Source: Bradyrhizobium algeriense (GTDB taxonomy: Bacteria > Pseudomonadota > Alphaproteobacteria > Rhizobiales > Xanthobacteraceae). From it: 64,000 nt of DNA. The DNA is taken from assembly GCF_036924595.1 (NCBI RefSeq), contig NZ_JAZHRV010000001.1:3162001-3226000 (forward strand), written 5' to 3'. A model generated the notes under the pieces. It had not been told where the DNA came from. It made no database searches and was given only the letters and a program-made list of their open reading frames with translations. The translations under genes were made by a program, and so were the position numbers. Positions 8,575 through 18,196 of the stretch are shown one piece after another (positions within the stretch are counted from its first letter, which is position 1; every line of letters starts with the position of its first letter).

Positions 8575-9065
8575 TGTCTGGTCTCCATAGTCGATCGAGA
8601 AACGTGCCGCGCGCGCCATTCGCAAGGCGCGCCAGAATCCTTCGCCGCCTAAACTATCGTTTCCGCCCCAAACCCGTCTAGCGTTGCGCTGTACAGTTCC
8701 ATGGCAGGAAACATCTTCGGGAGGAAGCAGTTGCACGCGCCATCGTTTGGACCGCGGCGCAATCGTACACCCTGCACCAGGACCGGCGGCAAAGTGTGCG
8801 CCGCAATATTGCCGCGTCAACTATTGACGATCCCGACGATACGACATCGTCGCTCCCGCCGCCCGGAATTTCCACGCAACGTTAGTTCAATTTCCACGCA
8901 ACGTTAGTTCAATGACTGCAGAAGCTGTGTATTCTCGACAGACGCGAACAATTCTGGTCTGATCCGATTACTAAATCTCCGCTGCCACGTCGCCAACGAG
9001 CGGTCCACTATCAGCCGGAGATAAAAAACAAGAAGCAAATTCTGGCTCAGCAAAGGGGAGACGTC
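8575..9065. other. Intergenic control region between divergent LTXXQ gene and ABC operon
   Basis: 490 bp without a convincing gene. It contains the promoters of two divergent units and a 22-bp tandem duplication (listed separately). The start of the ABC operon has AAAGGGGAGACGTC before its ATG. No protein-coding frame here has a plausible ribosome site. Confidence 0.6.
8867..8910 (+). repeat. 22-bp exact tandem duplication upstream of the ABC operon
   Basis: The unit AATTTCCACGCAACGTTAGT plus TC occurs twice head-to-tail (8867-8888 and 8889-8910). Each unit contains the palindrome AACGTT. It lies about 155 bp upstream of the binding-protein start. Two adjacent, equally phased copies could be tandem operator sites for a regulator of the transport operon, or a simple slippage duplication. 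Confidence 0.85.
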
Positions 9066-10406
9066 ATGCTACGCAAGAAGCTTTCTCGCCGACAATTCGT
9101 TGCTGCGACCGCGTTATCATCCGCTGCACTCATCACCGCGCCCTATGTGCGTGGCGCCTACGCTGCAGGCAAGCTTTCGATCGGCTTCTGGGACCACTGG
9201 GTGCCCGACGCCAACAAGACCAGCGCCGCTCTGGTCAAGGAGTGGGCCGAAAAAGAGAACGTCGACGTTTCGATCGACTACATCTCGAGTCAGGGCAACG
9301 GGATCCAACTGAAAATCGCGGCAGAAGGCCAGGCCAAATCCGGCCATGACATCCTCGCAATGCCGACATGGTGGCCGCACGCGCAAGCCGATCTGCTCGA
9401 GCCCATGAACGACGTTATGGAGCCATTGATCAAGCAGAACGGCGAGGTCAACGGCACGGTCCAGTATCTTGGCAAGGCCGGCGATAAATGGCTTGGCGTG
9501 CCCGCCACGATCGGCAGCCAGATCAAGGGGCCCTGCTCCCGCATCGATCTGATGAAGAAGCATGCCGGCATTGATGTGCAGGAAATGTATCCGGCCGGCA
9601 GCCCGCCCAAAGCCGACAACTGGACGACGGACACATTCCTGAAGGCGGCAGAGGCGTGCAAGAAAGGCGGCAATCCCTTCGGGATCGGACTGGGTGAGAC
9701 AACCGACTCGGTCGATACCGCCGGCGCGTTTTTTCAGGCGTTCGGTGGCCAGCTCGTCGATGGAAAAGGCAACATCACCGTCAAGAGCGATGGGGTGAGG
9801 CAGGCTCTCGAGTTCTATAAGAAGCTCATCCCCTTATTGCCCGCGGGCGTGGCGTCCTGGGACGACTCCCATAACAACAAGGCGCTGGTTTCCGGCGAGG
9901 CCTCACTCATCATGAATCCGCCCAGCGCCTGGGCGGTCGCCAAGCGCGACGCGCCGCAGGTCGCCGAGCAATGCTGGACCCACGGCTTCCCGGTAGGACC
10001 CAAAGGAAGGTTTGCGCCGTTCCTTCCGTACTTCTGGAGCGTCTGGAATTTCTCCAAGAATAAGCCAACCGCCAAGAGCCTGCTGGTCCATCTGTCGCAA
10101 CCGGCTGCCGTCGAGAAACTCGTTGCAGCCAGCGGTGGCTATGACCTGCCGGCGTTCGAGAAGCTCACGACCCTGAAGACCTGGGCGGAAGAAGGCCCAC
10201 CGAAGGGCACGCTGTACCACTATCCAAATCCGTTCAAGCACCAGACGCTGTCGATCGCCGCCTCGCCGGCGCCCCCGAAGATCGCCCAACAGATCTATAC
10301 TCAGGCGATCCTGACCAAGATGTGCCTGAGATTCTATCAGGGCGAGACGATGGAAAAGACGCTGGCCTGGGCGGAAGGTGAGTGTGAGGGCTACATGCGG
10401 AGCTAG
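9066..10406 (+). CDS. ABC transporter substrate-binding protein, family 1 (sugar type), Tat-exported
   Basis: A 446-residue extracytoplasmic binding protein. The N terminus has a Tat signal (KLSRRQFVAATALSSAALIT) ending near GAYAAG. The mature protein begins KLSIGFWDHWVPDANKTSAA and has the cluster-1 binding-protein layout, with LMNPPSAW-like and AEQCWTHGFPVGPKG segments in the second lobe. It is the first gene of an operon with two permeases, an ATPase, a 2-hydroxyacid dehydrogenase and an amidase. The ligand is therefore probably a sugar derivative or polyol, possibly amide-containing; this is inference from context. Confidence 0.85.
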   Translation: MLRKKLSRRQFVAATALSSAALITAPYVRGAYAAGKLSIGFWDHWVPDANKTSAALVKEWAEKENVDVSIDYISSQGNGIQLKIAAEGQAKSGHDILAMPTWWPHAQADLLEPMNDVMEPLIKQNGEVNGTVQYLGKAGDKWLGVPATIGSQIKGPCSRIDLMKKHAGIDVQEMYPAGSPPKADNWTTDTFLKAAEACKKGGNPFGIGLGETTDSVDTAGAFFQAFGGQLVDGKGNITVKSDGVRQALEFYKKLIPLLPAGVASWDDSHNNKALVSGEASLIMNPPSAWAVAKRDAPQVAEQCWTHGFPVGPKGRFAPFLPYFWSVWNFSKNKPTAKSLLVHLSQPAAVEKLVAASGGYDLPAFEKLTTLKTWAEEGPPKGTLYHYPNPFKHQTLSIAASPAPPKIAQQIYTQAILTKMCLRFYQGETMEKTLAWAEGECEGYMRS

Positions 10407-10432
10407 GACGGGGGGACATCGCCGCGACGGCC

Positions 10433-10458
10433 CCGCAGCGTTGCGGGCCCCGCTGCGG
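10433..10458 (+). promoter_or_regulatory. Intercistronic hairpin after the binding-protein gene
   Basis: CCGCAGCG (10433-10440) and CGCTGCGG (10451-10458) form an 8-bp stem in the 157-bp gap between the binding-protein gene and the first permease. No U-run follows. Hairpins at this place in ABC operons often stabilise the binding-protein part of the mRNA so that the receptor is made in excess over the membrane parts. Confidence 0.5.
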
Positions 10459-10563
10459 CGGATCCGTTTTCGTGCCAGCGCAAGCGAGGGCCGGTATCAT
10501 GCCGGCTTTCGACCATCTCCAGAATCGGTTTCATCGAAGTGAATCGCGCGAGGAAGATGCATC

Positions 10564-11502
10564 ATGGCTGATGTCGCATTGCAGCCGAACAAGGCAGGCG
10601 CAACGCAAACGCCGCGAAAACGCTCCAGCCTGCACAAGGCGCTCAAGCGAAAATCGACCGCGGCCTTCCTCATGACGCTGCCGCTGATCCTGCTGATCGC
10701 CATCCTGGTGATCTATCCAGCGTTCTATTCGCTGCATCTGGCGACGCTGAACAAGTCGATGCAGCGTTTCGTCGGCCTCGGCAATTTCGAGTTCCTGTTC
10801 AAGCGCGAAACGTTTTGGCTCGTGGTCAAGCAGTCGTGCATTTTCGCCATCACTGCGGTCGTCTTTAAGGCGCTGATCGGCTTCATTGTCGCACACTTCG
10901 TCCACAATCTTCCCGCCAAAGGACAGCGCAAATGGCGCGGCATGCTGCTGGTGCCATGGGTGATCCCGCCGGCGATGAGCACCTTGGCGTGGCTGTGGCT
11001 GTTCGACCCCTCCTACAGCGCTTTCAATTATACCCTGTCATTTTTCGGCGTCGGGCCAATTTCATGGACAGGCGAGCCAGGCTGGGCACGCTTCTCGGTC
11101 ATCCTCGTCAATATCTGGGTCGGCGCGCCCTTCTTCATGATCATGTATCTGGCGTCGCTGAAATCGGTGCCCGATCAGCTCTATGAGGCCGCCGCCATCG
11201 ACGGCGCCAACTGGTGGCAGCGGATCTGGTACGTCACGTTGCCGATGATGCGCAACATCATCGCGATCACGACGCTGTTCTCGCTGATCGTCACCTTCGC
11301 CAACTTCGATATCGTCCGAATTCTGACCGCCGGCGGTCCGCTGGATCACACCCATATTTTCGCGACCTGGGCGTTCCGGATCGGTATCGAAGGCAGCGAC
11401 ATTCCGCTCGGCGCCAGTGTCTCGCTGTTCATGGTGCCGATCCTGGCCATCGCAGCGGTATTCATCCTGCGGGATGTCAACAAGCGCGGGAATGAAGCCT
11501 GA
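10564..11502 (+). CDS. ABC transporter permease, MalF/UgpA type
   Basis: A 312-residue inner-membrane protein with a basic cytoplasmic N terminus and about six membrane segments (first: FLMTLPLILLIAILVIYPAF). The EAA loop that docks on the ATPase is DQLYEAAAIDGANWWQRIWY. It belongs to the carbohydrate-uptake 1 family of binding-protein-dependent permeases. The stop overlaps the start of the second permease, showing translational coupling. Confidence 0.88.
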   Translation: MADVALQPNKAGATQTPRKRSSLHKALKRKSTAAFLMTLPLILLIAILVIYPAFYSLHLATLNKSMQRFVGLGNFEFLFKRETFWLVVKQSCIFAITAVVFKALIGFIVAHFVHNLPAKGQRKWRGMLLVPWVIPPAMSTLAWLWLFDPSYSAFNYTLSFFGVGPISWTGEPGWARFSVILVNIWVGAPFFMIMYLASLKSVPDQLYEAAAIDGANWWQRIWYVTLPMMRNIIAITTLFSLIVTFANFDIVRILTAGGPLDHTHIFATWAFRIGIEGSDIPLGASVSLFMVPILAIAAVFILRDVNKRGNEA

Positions 11503-12413
11503 TGAGCACGGTAATCGTCGACAAGGCTGCGCCGAGGCGCACGGTCAAGTATGGCAGCATGAGCCGCGACCGGACCTGGGCGCTGCGATGGTCTTATTTT
11601 TTCCTCACTCTGTTCGCGATCTTCTCGCTGGTGCCGCCGCTCTACATGCTGATCACGTCGCTCAAGACCAGCGCCGAGATTTCGGCGGCGACGAATCCGT
11701 GGTGGGTTTTTCACCCGACGCTGGAAAATTACATCGGATTGCTGACCTCAAACCAGTTCCTGACGTTCTTCCGCAATTCCGCATTCGTCTCGATCTTCGT
11801 GGTGACGATCACCATGCTGATCAGCGTGCCGGCCGCCTTTGCCCTGGCGCGGATGCGGTTCTGGGGTTCGGCGACGCTGGCAACCGGTGTGTTTCTGACC
11901 TACCTCATTCCCGACACGTTGCTGTTTCTGCCGCTGTTCAAGATGTTCGCGGTGTTTAGCGATTTCACCGGAATTCAACTGATCAACCGCTGGTATGTGC
12001 TGCTGATCGTGTATCCGACGCTGACCGTGCCGTTCTGCACCTGGATCATGATCGGTTATTTTGCATCGATCCCGAAGGAACTCGACGAGGCCGCCATCAT
12101 CGACGGCGCATCATGGTTTCAAACCCTGACCCGGATATTCATTCCGGTGGCGATGCCGGGGATTATCGCCGCGACTATCTTCGCCTTTACGGTCTCCTGG
12201 GCGCAATTTCTCTATCCGCTGGTGTTCACGACCTCAACCGATCAGCTGGTGCTGCCGGTTGGCATCATCACCTCCTTGATCAAGGGCGACGTGTTCAACT
12301 GGGGACAGATCATGACCGGCGCCCTGCTCGGCGCAGCGCCTCCGCTCATCATCTACGCCTTCCTGATGGACTATTACATTGCCGGCCTGACCGCCGGTGC
12401 GACAAAGGGTTGA
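11502..12413 (+). CDS. ABC transporter permease, MalG/UgpE type
   Basis: A 303-residue partner permease with six predicted membrane helices (first: [20 protein letters not shown]). The EAA loop reads [20 protein letters not shown]. Translation is coupled to the previous gene by a 1-bp overlap (TGATG). Together with the MalF-type subunit it forms the translocation channel for the Tat-exported receptor. Confidence 0.88.
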   Translation: MSTVIVDKAAPRRTVKYGSMSRDRTWALRWSYFFLTLFAIFSLVPPLYMLITSLKTSAEISAATNPWWVFHPTLENYIGLLTSNQFLTFFRNSAFVSIFVVTITMLISVPAAFALARMRFWGSATLATGVFLTYLIPDTLLFLPLFKMFAVFSDFTGIQLINRWYVLLIVYPTLTVPFCTWIMIGYFASIPKELDEAAIIDGASWFQTLTRIFIPVAMPGIIAATIFAFTVSWAQFLYPLVFTTSTDQLVLPVGIITSLIKGDVFNWGQIMTGALLGAAPPLIIYAFLMDYYIAGLTAGATKG

Positions 12414-12417
12414 TCTC

Positions 12418-13518
<1,101 letters not shown>

Positions 13519-13548
13519 CGGCACAGCAACGAGACCTAAGGGCAGGGA

Positions 13549-14538
13549 ATGGCTACCAACAAGAAGAAAATCTTCATCACAGAATCGATGTCGCAACCGG
13601 GAAGAGCGCTACTTCACGCGCGGGACGACGTCGAACTTGTCGAATTCCCCAACATGATTTCGCAGAAGGATTTCGAAGCCAAGCTGAAGGAGCATGCCCC
13701 GGTCCACGGCGTCGCCCTCGGCGGCACCCGCTTCGGCGAGCCCGAGCTCGAAGCCTCGCAAGACATGCTGGTGGTGACCCGGATCGGCGTCGGATTCGAC
13801 GCCGTTGACGTTCCCGCGCTCAGCCGCCGCAAGGTCCCGCTGATGGTGGCTGGCACCGCCAATTCGCCGTCCGTTGCCGAGCATGCCCTGTTCATGATGC
13901 TGACGCTCGCCAAGCGCGCGACGGAAATGCACTCGCTTGTCAGGGACGACAAATGGGCCGATCGGTTGGGAATGCTGCCCTATGACCTCTTCGGCAAGAC
14001 GGTTCTGATCATAGGCTTCGGCCGCATCGGCACGCGCACCGCCAAGCGGTGCCTCGCGATGGAAATGAACGTCCTGGTTTTCGACCCCTACAAGCCTGCC
14101 GCCGACATCAAGGCCGCCGGTTGCGATCCGATCGCCGACCTCAACGCCGCGCTGCCGCGTGCCGACTTCGTCAGCATCCATTGCCCGAAGAATCCGGAGA
14201 CGGTCGGCATGTTCAATGCTGACCGGTTGAAGCGGATGAAGCCATCAGCCTATCTGATCAACACGGCGCGCGGCGGAATCGTCGACGAGGCCGCCCTGCA
14301 CGCTGCGTTGGTCTCCGGCAAGCTTGCCGGCGCCGGCCTCGACGTCTTCGCGCAGGAGCCCCCGCCGGCCGGTCAGGCATTGCTCGCCCTGCCGAATGTC
14401 ATCATGGCGCCGCATGTCGCAGGCGTCACGGTGGAAGCCGTCGACCGGATGAGCGAGCAGACCGCCCGCAACATTCTGAGCGTGCTGGATGGCGAACCCG
14501 TGCGCCAGAACGTGATCAATCAGGATGTGCTCGGCTAA
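13549..14538 (+). CDS. D-2-hydroxyacid dehydrogenase (PGDH-like)
   Basis: A 329-residue NAD(P)-dependent dehydrogenase. The Rossmann motif is LIIGFGRIGTRTAKR. The catalytic Arg is in NTARGGIVDEAAL, the Glu in LDVFAQEPPP and the His in MAPHVAGVTVEA. Length and layout match D-3-phosphoglycerate/glyoxylate-hydroxypyruvate reductase relatives but lack the C-terminal ACT domain of biosynthetic SerA. It lies 30 bp after the ATPase and probably oxidises or reduces a 2-hydroxyacid produced from the imported compound. Confidence 0.85.
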   Translation: MATNKKKIFITESMSQPGRALLHARDDVELVEFPNMISQKDFEAKLKEHAPVHGVALGGTRFGEPELEASQDMLVVTRIGVGFDAVDVPALSRRKVPLMVAGTANSPSVAEHALFMMLTLAKRATEMHSLVRDDKWADRLGMLPYDLFGKTVLIIGFGRIGTRTAKRCLAMEMNVLVFDPYKPAADIKAAGCDPIADLNAALPRADFVSIHCPKNPETVGMFNADRLKRMKPSAYLINTARGGIVDEAALHAALVSGKLAGAGLDVFAQEPPPAGQALLALPNVIMAPHVAGVTVEAVDRMSEQTARNILSVLDGEPVRQNVINQDVLG

Positions 14539-14606
14539 ATCGCCCGCAAGTCAATGACCCCGGGCGCGGCCGGTCCACCGACCGGCCGGCAAGCGAGGTA
14601 TCTAGC

Positions 14607-16031
14607 ATGGCCTTCAAGGAATACGGCAATTACGACGCGGTCGGCCTTGCCGAACTGGTTCGGAAGAAAGAAGTCGCGGCCAGGGAATTGCTCGACGAGG
14701 CCATCGCCCGTACCGCGAAGGTCGATCCGCAGATCAACGCGGTCGTGGTCAAGCATTACGACTATGCCGAACGCCAGGTCGAGCACGGCCTGCCCGACGG
14801 CCCCTTTACCGGCGTACCGTTCCTGCTGAAGGACCTCGATCTCCTGGAGGGCACGCGCACGACCTCCGGCGCCACGGTCCTGAAGGATTTTGTGGCCGAC
14901 CACAGTGGCACGCTGGCGCAGCGCTTTCTCGATACTGGCGTCTCGATCTTCGGCAAGAGCTCCAGTCCCGAATTCGGCCTGATGCCGACGACGGAGTCGC
15001 GCCTGCACGGGCCGACCCGCAATCCCTGGAATCTCGAGCATTCTTCCGGCGGTTCGTCGGGTGGCGCGGCAGCGGCCGTTGCCGCCCGCATCCTCCCTGT
15101 CGCGCATGCCAGCGATGGCGGCGGCTCGATCCGGATCCCCGCCTCCGCGTCCGGCGTGTTCGGCTTGAAGCCGACCCGGGCGCGCAATCCGCTCGGCCCC
15201 GATCGCGGCGAAGGCTGGGGTGGCTTCTCCTGCGGCCACGTCGTGAGCATCAGCGTGCGCGACAGCGCTGTCATGATGGACGCAATCCACGGTCCCGAGC
15301 CTTCGAGCCCCTACATGGTGCCGCCGCCGGAACGGCCGTTTTCGCAGGAAGTCGGCCGCGATCCGGGTAAGCTCCGCATCGCCTTCACCGACAAATCGCC
15401 GTATGGCGACGCTATCGATCCGGAAATCGCGGCGGCCGTGCGCGTGATTGCGGGCCTTCTGGCGGGACTCGGCCATCACGTCGAGGAACGGGCGCCAGTG
15501 CTTGCCGCTGATCCGGCCGCCGCCATGACCACCATCGTCGGCGGCAACACCGCGTTGACGGTACGGCTGATCGAGCAGAGGCTCGGGCGCGCCGCAACGG
15601 AAAACGATTTCGAGATATTGACGCTGGCGTTCGCTCACAACGCGCAAAAGACCACCGCGACCGATTACGTCGCCGCCCAGCTCGCAGCCTTCCAGATTTC
15701 GCGCTCGCTGGCGGCTTTCTTCGAGAGCTGCGACGTCTTCCTGTGTCCGACATTGTGCGCGCCGCCGCTGCGCATCGGCGAACTCAACGCCATGTCGGAG
15801 GATCTGTCGCATATTCCCCCGATCCTGCGCCGCTATATGCCCGGGACCGCCATGTTCAATATGTCCGGGCAGCCGGCGATGTCGGTGCCGCTGGCGTGGA
15901 ACAAGGCCGGATTGCCGCTCGGCATGATGTTCTCGGCCAGGTTCGGCGATGAGGCGACCCTGTTCCGGCTGGCCGGGCAGCTCGAACAGGAGCGGCCCTG
16001 GAAGAGCAGAATACCGCCGGTGTGTGCTTAA
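14607..16031 (+). CDS. Amidase signature-family hydrolase
   Basis: A 474-residue amidase. The Ser-cisSer-Lys triad is visible: Lys in PFLLKDLDLLEG, and the Gly/Ser-rich signature HSSGGSSGGAAAAVAAR followed by DGGGSIRIPASASG. The C-terminal part includes FMSGQPAMSVP-like NMSGQPAMSVPLAW. Substrates of the family range from indoleacetamide to nylon oligomers, and general likeness is to the 6-aminohexanoate-cyclic-dimer hydrolase group. As last gene of the transport operon it may cleave an amide in the imported compound before or after dehydrogenation. Confidence 0.85.
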   Translation: MAFKEYGNYDAVGLAELVRKKEVAARELLDEAIARTAKVDPQINAVVVKHYDYAERQVEHGLPDGPFTGVPFLLKDLDLLEGTRTTSGATVLKDFVADHSGTLAQRFLDTGVSIFGKSSSPEFGLMPTTESRLHGPTRNPWNLEHSSGGSSGGAAAAVAARILPVAHASDGGGSIRIPASASGVFGLKPTRARNPLGPDRGEGWGGFSCGHVVSISVRDSAVMMDAIHGPEPSSPYMVPPPERPFSQEVGRDPGKLRIAFTDKSPYGDAIDPEIAAAVRVIAGLLAGLGHHVEERAPVLAADPAAAMTTIVGGNTALTVRLIEQRLGRAATENDFEILTLAFAHNAQKTTATDYVAAQLAAFQISRSLAAFFESCDVFLCPTLCAPPLRIGELNAMSEDLSHIPPILRRYMPGTAMFNMSGQPAMSVPLAWNKAGLPLGMMFSARFGDEATLFRLAGQLEQERPWKSRIPPVCA

Positions 16032-16152
16032 ACTCCGCCCCAAAAACGCCACGGATGGACAAGGCGCAGCCTTATTCGGTAACGAGGGAAGACACGGGGC
16101 GGCAACGGGGACATTGATTCTGCTCACGACGCCCCGATCCGGAGGCTGAATC

Positions 16153-16578
16153 GTGACTCAGAGCGACCCGACCGACAACGCGCTGGCGGCCATCGCCAGC
16201 ATTCTCGACCGACCGGAGAGCCACCGCGAGCCCGATAAACCCGTGGTCGCGGAGCATGGGCCGGTGGCCCCTCCACCGATCCCAGTGACCCCTTCGCCGA
16301 TCGAGGCTCACGGTTACTCCAGGCACGGTCCGGGGCCGATGGCCTCGATCCGTTTCAAGTGGACGGTTCGCCTTGAGAATGGCGACTACTATGTCGACGA
16401 GACCATCGGGGAGAATTCCGCTCCGATCGTCTCCGGCCCGATGTCAAGAGAAGCCGCGATCCAGACGGTGGACGATCGCGAAAGCGACGCACGCCGGCGC
16501 TTCGAGCAATTGAAGAGCGAGATGACCGAACGCGGCGCCGCCGCCAATCTGGTCAGCAAGGACAGCAGCGAGGCATAG
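16153..16578 (+). CDS. Hypothetical protein with Pro-rich N-terminal half
   Basis: A 141-residue protein with GTG start 16153 preceded by GGAGG at 16141. The first 60 residues are polar and Pro-rich (PVAPPPIPVTPSPIEAHGY). The second half looks folded: IRFKWTVRLENGDYYVDETI, then a predicted helix REAAIQTVDDRESDARRRFEQ. There is no signal peptide or membrane segment. No known family was recognised. It may be the tail of the preceding operon, from which it is separated by about 120 bp. Confidence 0.6.
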   Translation: MTQSDPTDNALAAIASILDRPESHREPDKPVVAEHGPVAPPPIPVTPSPIEAHGYSRHGPGPMASIRFKWTVRLENGDYYVDETIGENSAPIVSGPMSREAAIQTVDDRESDARRRFEQLKSEMTERGAAANLVSKDSSEA

Positions 16579-16599
16579 CCTTCCGGCGCTGTCTGACGG

Positions 16600-17112
16600 C
16601 TATCCCGGCGGTCCCAGAAAATCCTTCTTGGCAAGATCGACACCCGCATGGCGCAGGATGTCGTAGGCCGTCGTGACATGAAAGAAGAATTGCGGAACGC
16701 TGAACGTCAGCAGCAACGATTTTCCAGTGAATTTTCGCTGGGTGCCGTTCTTGAACGTGAAAGCGACTTCCTTGTCGGCTGCGGCGTCGATCTCGGCACG
16801 CGGCAAGCCCTTCACGAAATCGATCGCCGCTGAAATCCGCGACTTGAGCTCGGCGATGTCGGGCTCGCTGTCAGAAAATGTATGTGGGGCACGGCCGGCC
16901 AGCAGCGCGCCGGCAACGACCGCATGCCGGTTGGCTTCTGCCACCTGCTGCTTCAGGCTGTACATGGTGGGTGAGAGCCGCATGTTCAGAAGCACGGCCG
17001 GATCGATGTTTCGGGCTCTCGCATGGGCCGAGGCGTGGTCGAGAAGAACCGACAGATTGCCGAGATACGGCACGAACACGCCGACGGAAGCTTCGTAGAG
17101 CGAGATGGTCAC
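16600..17112 (-). CDS. DUF1993-family protein
   Basis: A 170-residue protein. The GTG at 17112 is chosen because GGAGAA lies 9 nt upstream and the family begins with TISLYEASV; the frame stays open far upstream, but that part is antisense to the next gene. Typical segments are VPYLGNLSVLLDHASAHA, LSPTMYSLKQQVAEA and the C-terminal FFFHVTTAYDILRHAGV. The family forms a DinB-like helical bundle of unknown role. The gene diverges from the PheC-like gene, with 96 bp between starts. Confidence 0.8.
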   Translation of the reverse strand: MTISLYEASVGVFVPYLGNLSVLLDHASAHARARNIDPAVLLNMRLSPTMYSLKQQVAEANRHAVVAGALLAGRAPHTFSDSEPDIAELKSRISAAIDFVKGLPRAEIDAAADKEVAFTFKNGTQRKFTGKSLLLTFSVPQFFFHVTTAYDILRHAGVDLAKKDFLGPPG

Positions 17113-17208
17113 GATTTCAATTTCTCCGGGTGGCACCACCGCGATATCTGGTTTAAATCGGCGCCATCGCTCCAAAGTGTCATCGAATTTGTCGGCGGAG
17201 AAGACCTG

Positions 17209-17985
17209 ATGTTTCGAGTGTTCGTTAGTCTTGCAATGGCTGTCCTGTGGACCGTTGTCGCCAACGCTCAGCCAGCGAATTCCCGCCTCGACGACATCAT
17301 CAAGCGCGGCACGCTGCGGGTCGGCATGACCGGCGACTATCGTCCCTTCACCTATCTCGACAAGACGACCTCGAAATTTACCGGCTTCGACGTCGACATG
17401 GCGGAAGCGCTTGGCAAGGCGCTCGGCGTCAAGGTCGAATTCGTTCAGACGGCGTGGCCGCAGCTGATGAAGGATTTCGAAGCCGACAATTTCGATATCG
17501 CGATGGGCGGCGTCTCGATCACGCTCGACCGGCAGAAGAAGGGAATGTTCTCGACGCCGATCATGCGCGAGGGCAAGACGCCGATCGCCCGCTGCGCCGA
17601 CAAGGACAAGTATGAGACCATTGCCGATATCGACAAGGCCGGCACGCGCGTCATCGTCAATCCAGGCGGCACCAATGAACGCTTCGCCAAGGCGAACATC
17701 AAGAACGCCGAGATCAAGATGTGGAACGACAACGTCACGATTTTCGACGAAATCGCCAAGGGCAATGCCGACCTGATGATGACGGACTCTTCCGAGACCC
17801 GCTACCAGCAGAAACAGCACCCGGGCGTGCTCTGCGCGGTGCATCCGGAAAAGCCGTTCGACTTCGCCGAGAAGGCTTATTGGCTGCAGCGCGACATAGC
17901 CCTGAAGGCCTTTGTCGATCAGTGGCTGCACATCGCCACTGAGGACGGCAGCTTCAAGAAAATTTATGCGGCCTGGTTCGATTGA
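17209..17985 (+). CDS. PheC-like periplasmic protein (cyclohexadienyl dehydratase / solute-binding fold)
   Basis: A 258-residue exported protein (signal peptide ending VVANAQ) with the type II periplasmic binding fold. It begins RLDDIIKRGTLRVGMTGDYR and contains FTGFDVDMAEALG, NFDIAMGGVSITLDRQ, IVNPGGTNERFAKAN, DLMMTDSSETRYQ and PFDFAEKAYWLQRD. These match the periplasmic cyclohexadienyl dehydratase PheC (prephenate or arogenate to phenylpyruvate or Phe) more closely than amino-acid receptors do, judged from recall of PheC sequences. No transporter membrane genes are adjacent, which fits an enzyme. Start ATG 17209 has GGCGGAG upstream. Confidence 0.65.
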   Translation: MFRVFVSLAMAVLWTVVANAQPANSRLDDIIKRGTLRVGMTGDYRPFTYLDKTTSKFTGFDVDMAEALGKALGVKVEFVQTAWPQLMKDFEADNFDIAMGGVSITLDRQKKGMFSTPIMREGKTPIARCADKDKYETIADIDKAGTRVIVNPGGTNERFAKANIKNAEIKMWNDNVTIFDEIAKGNADLMMTDSSETRYQQKQHPGVLCAVHPEKPFDFAEKAYWLQRDIALKAFVDQWLHIATEDGSFKKIYAAWFD

Positions 17986-18114
17986 TTCCTGGTCGGATAA
18001 GCCTGTTTTCGCAGGAAATTGACCGTCCCTTGGGCGCTATTTAGACTGCCCCAAGTTAGACTACCGAAGTCGAATTTGAACCAAAGCCGCTAGTACACGA
18101 CTTATACTTTGAAA

Positions 18115-18128
18115 GTGATCTGGATCAC
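18115..18128. promoter_or_regulatory. FNR/FixK-like palindrome upstream of the DUF2147-like gene
   Basis: GTGATCTGGATCAC has the TGAT-N4-ATCA core of the Crp/Fnr family (FixK boxes are TTGA-N6-TCAA; the outer bases here are G/C, closer to a hybrid Fnr/Crp site). It lies about 70 bp before the ATG at 18197, a sensible position for activation. Confidence 0.5.
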
Positions 18129-18196
18129 GTTGGGTGGAGCTATTGCTGCATAATAGCTTTGGGGGAATGGGGTTCCCTGCTCAGGAGGTCGCAACA

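Noticed and set aside
8867..8910. Possible CRISPR array
   Set aside because: Only two directly abutting units without spacers; a tandem duplication. The same holds for 62542-62571.
17113..17931. Upstream extension of the DUF1993 minus-strand frame to a 443-residue protein
   Set aside because: The extension is antisense to the PheC-like gene, has no family resemblance, and a ribosome site precedes the GTG at 17112.
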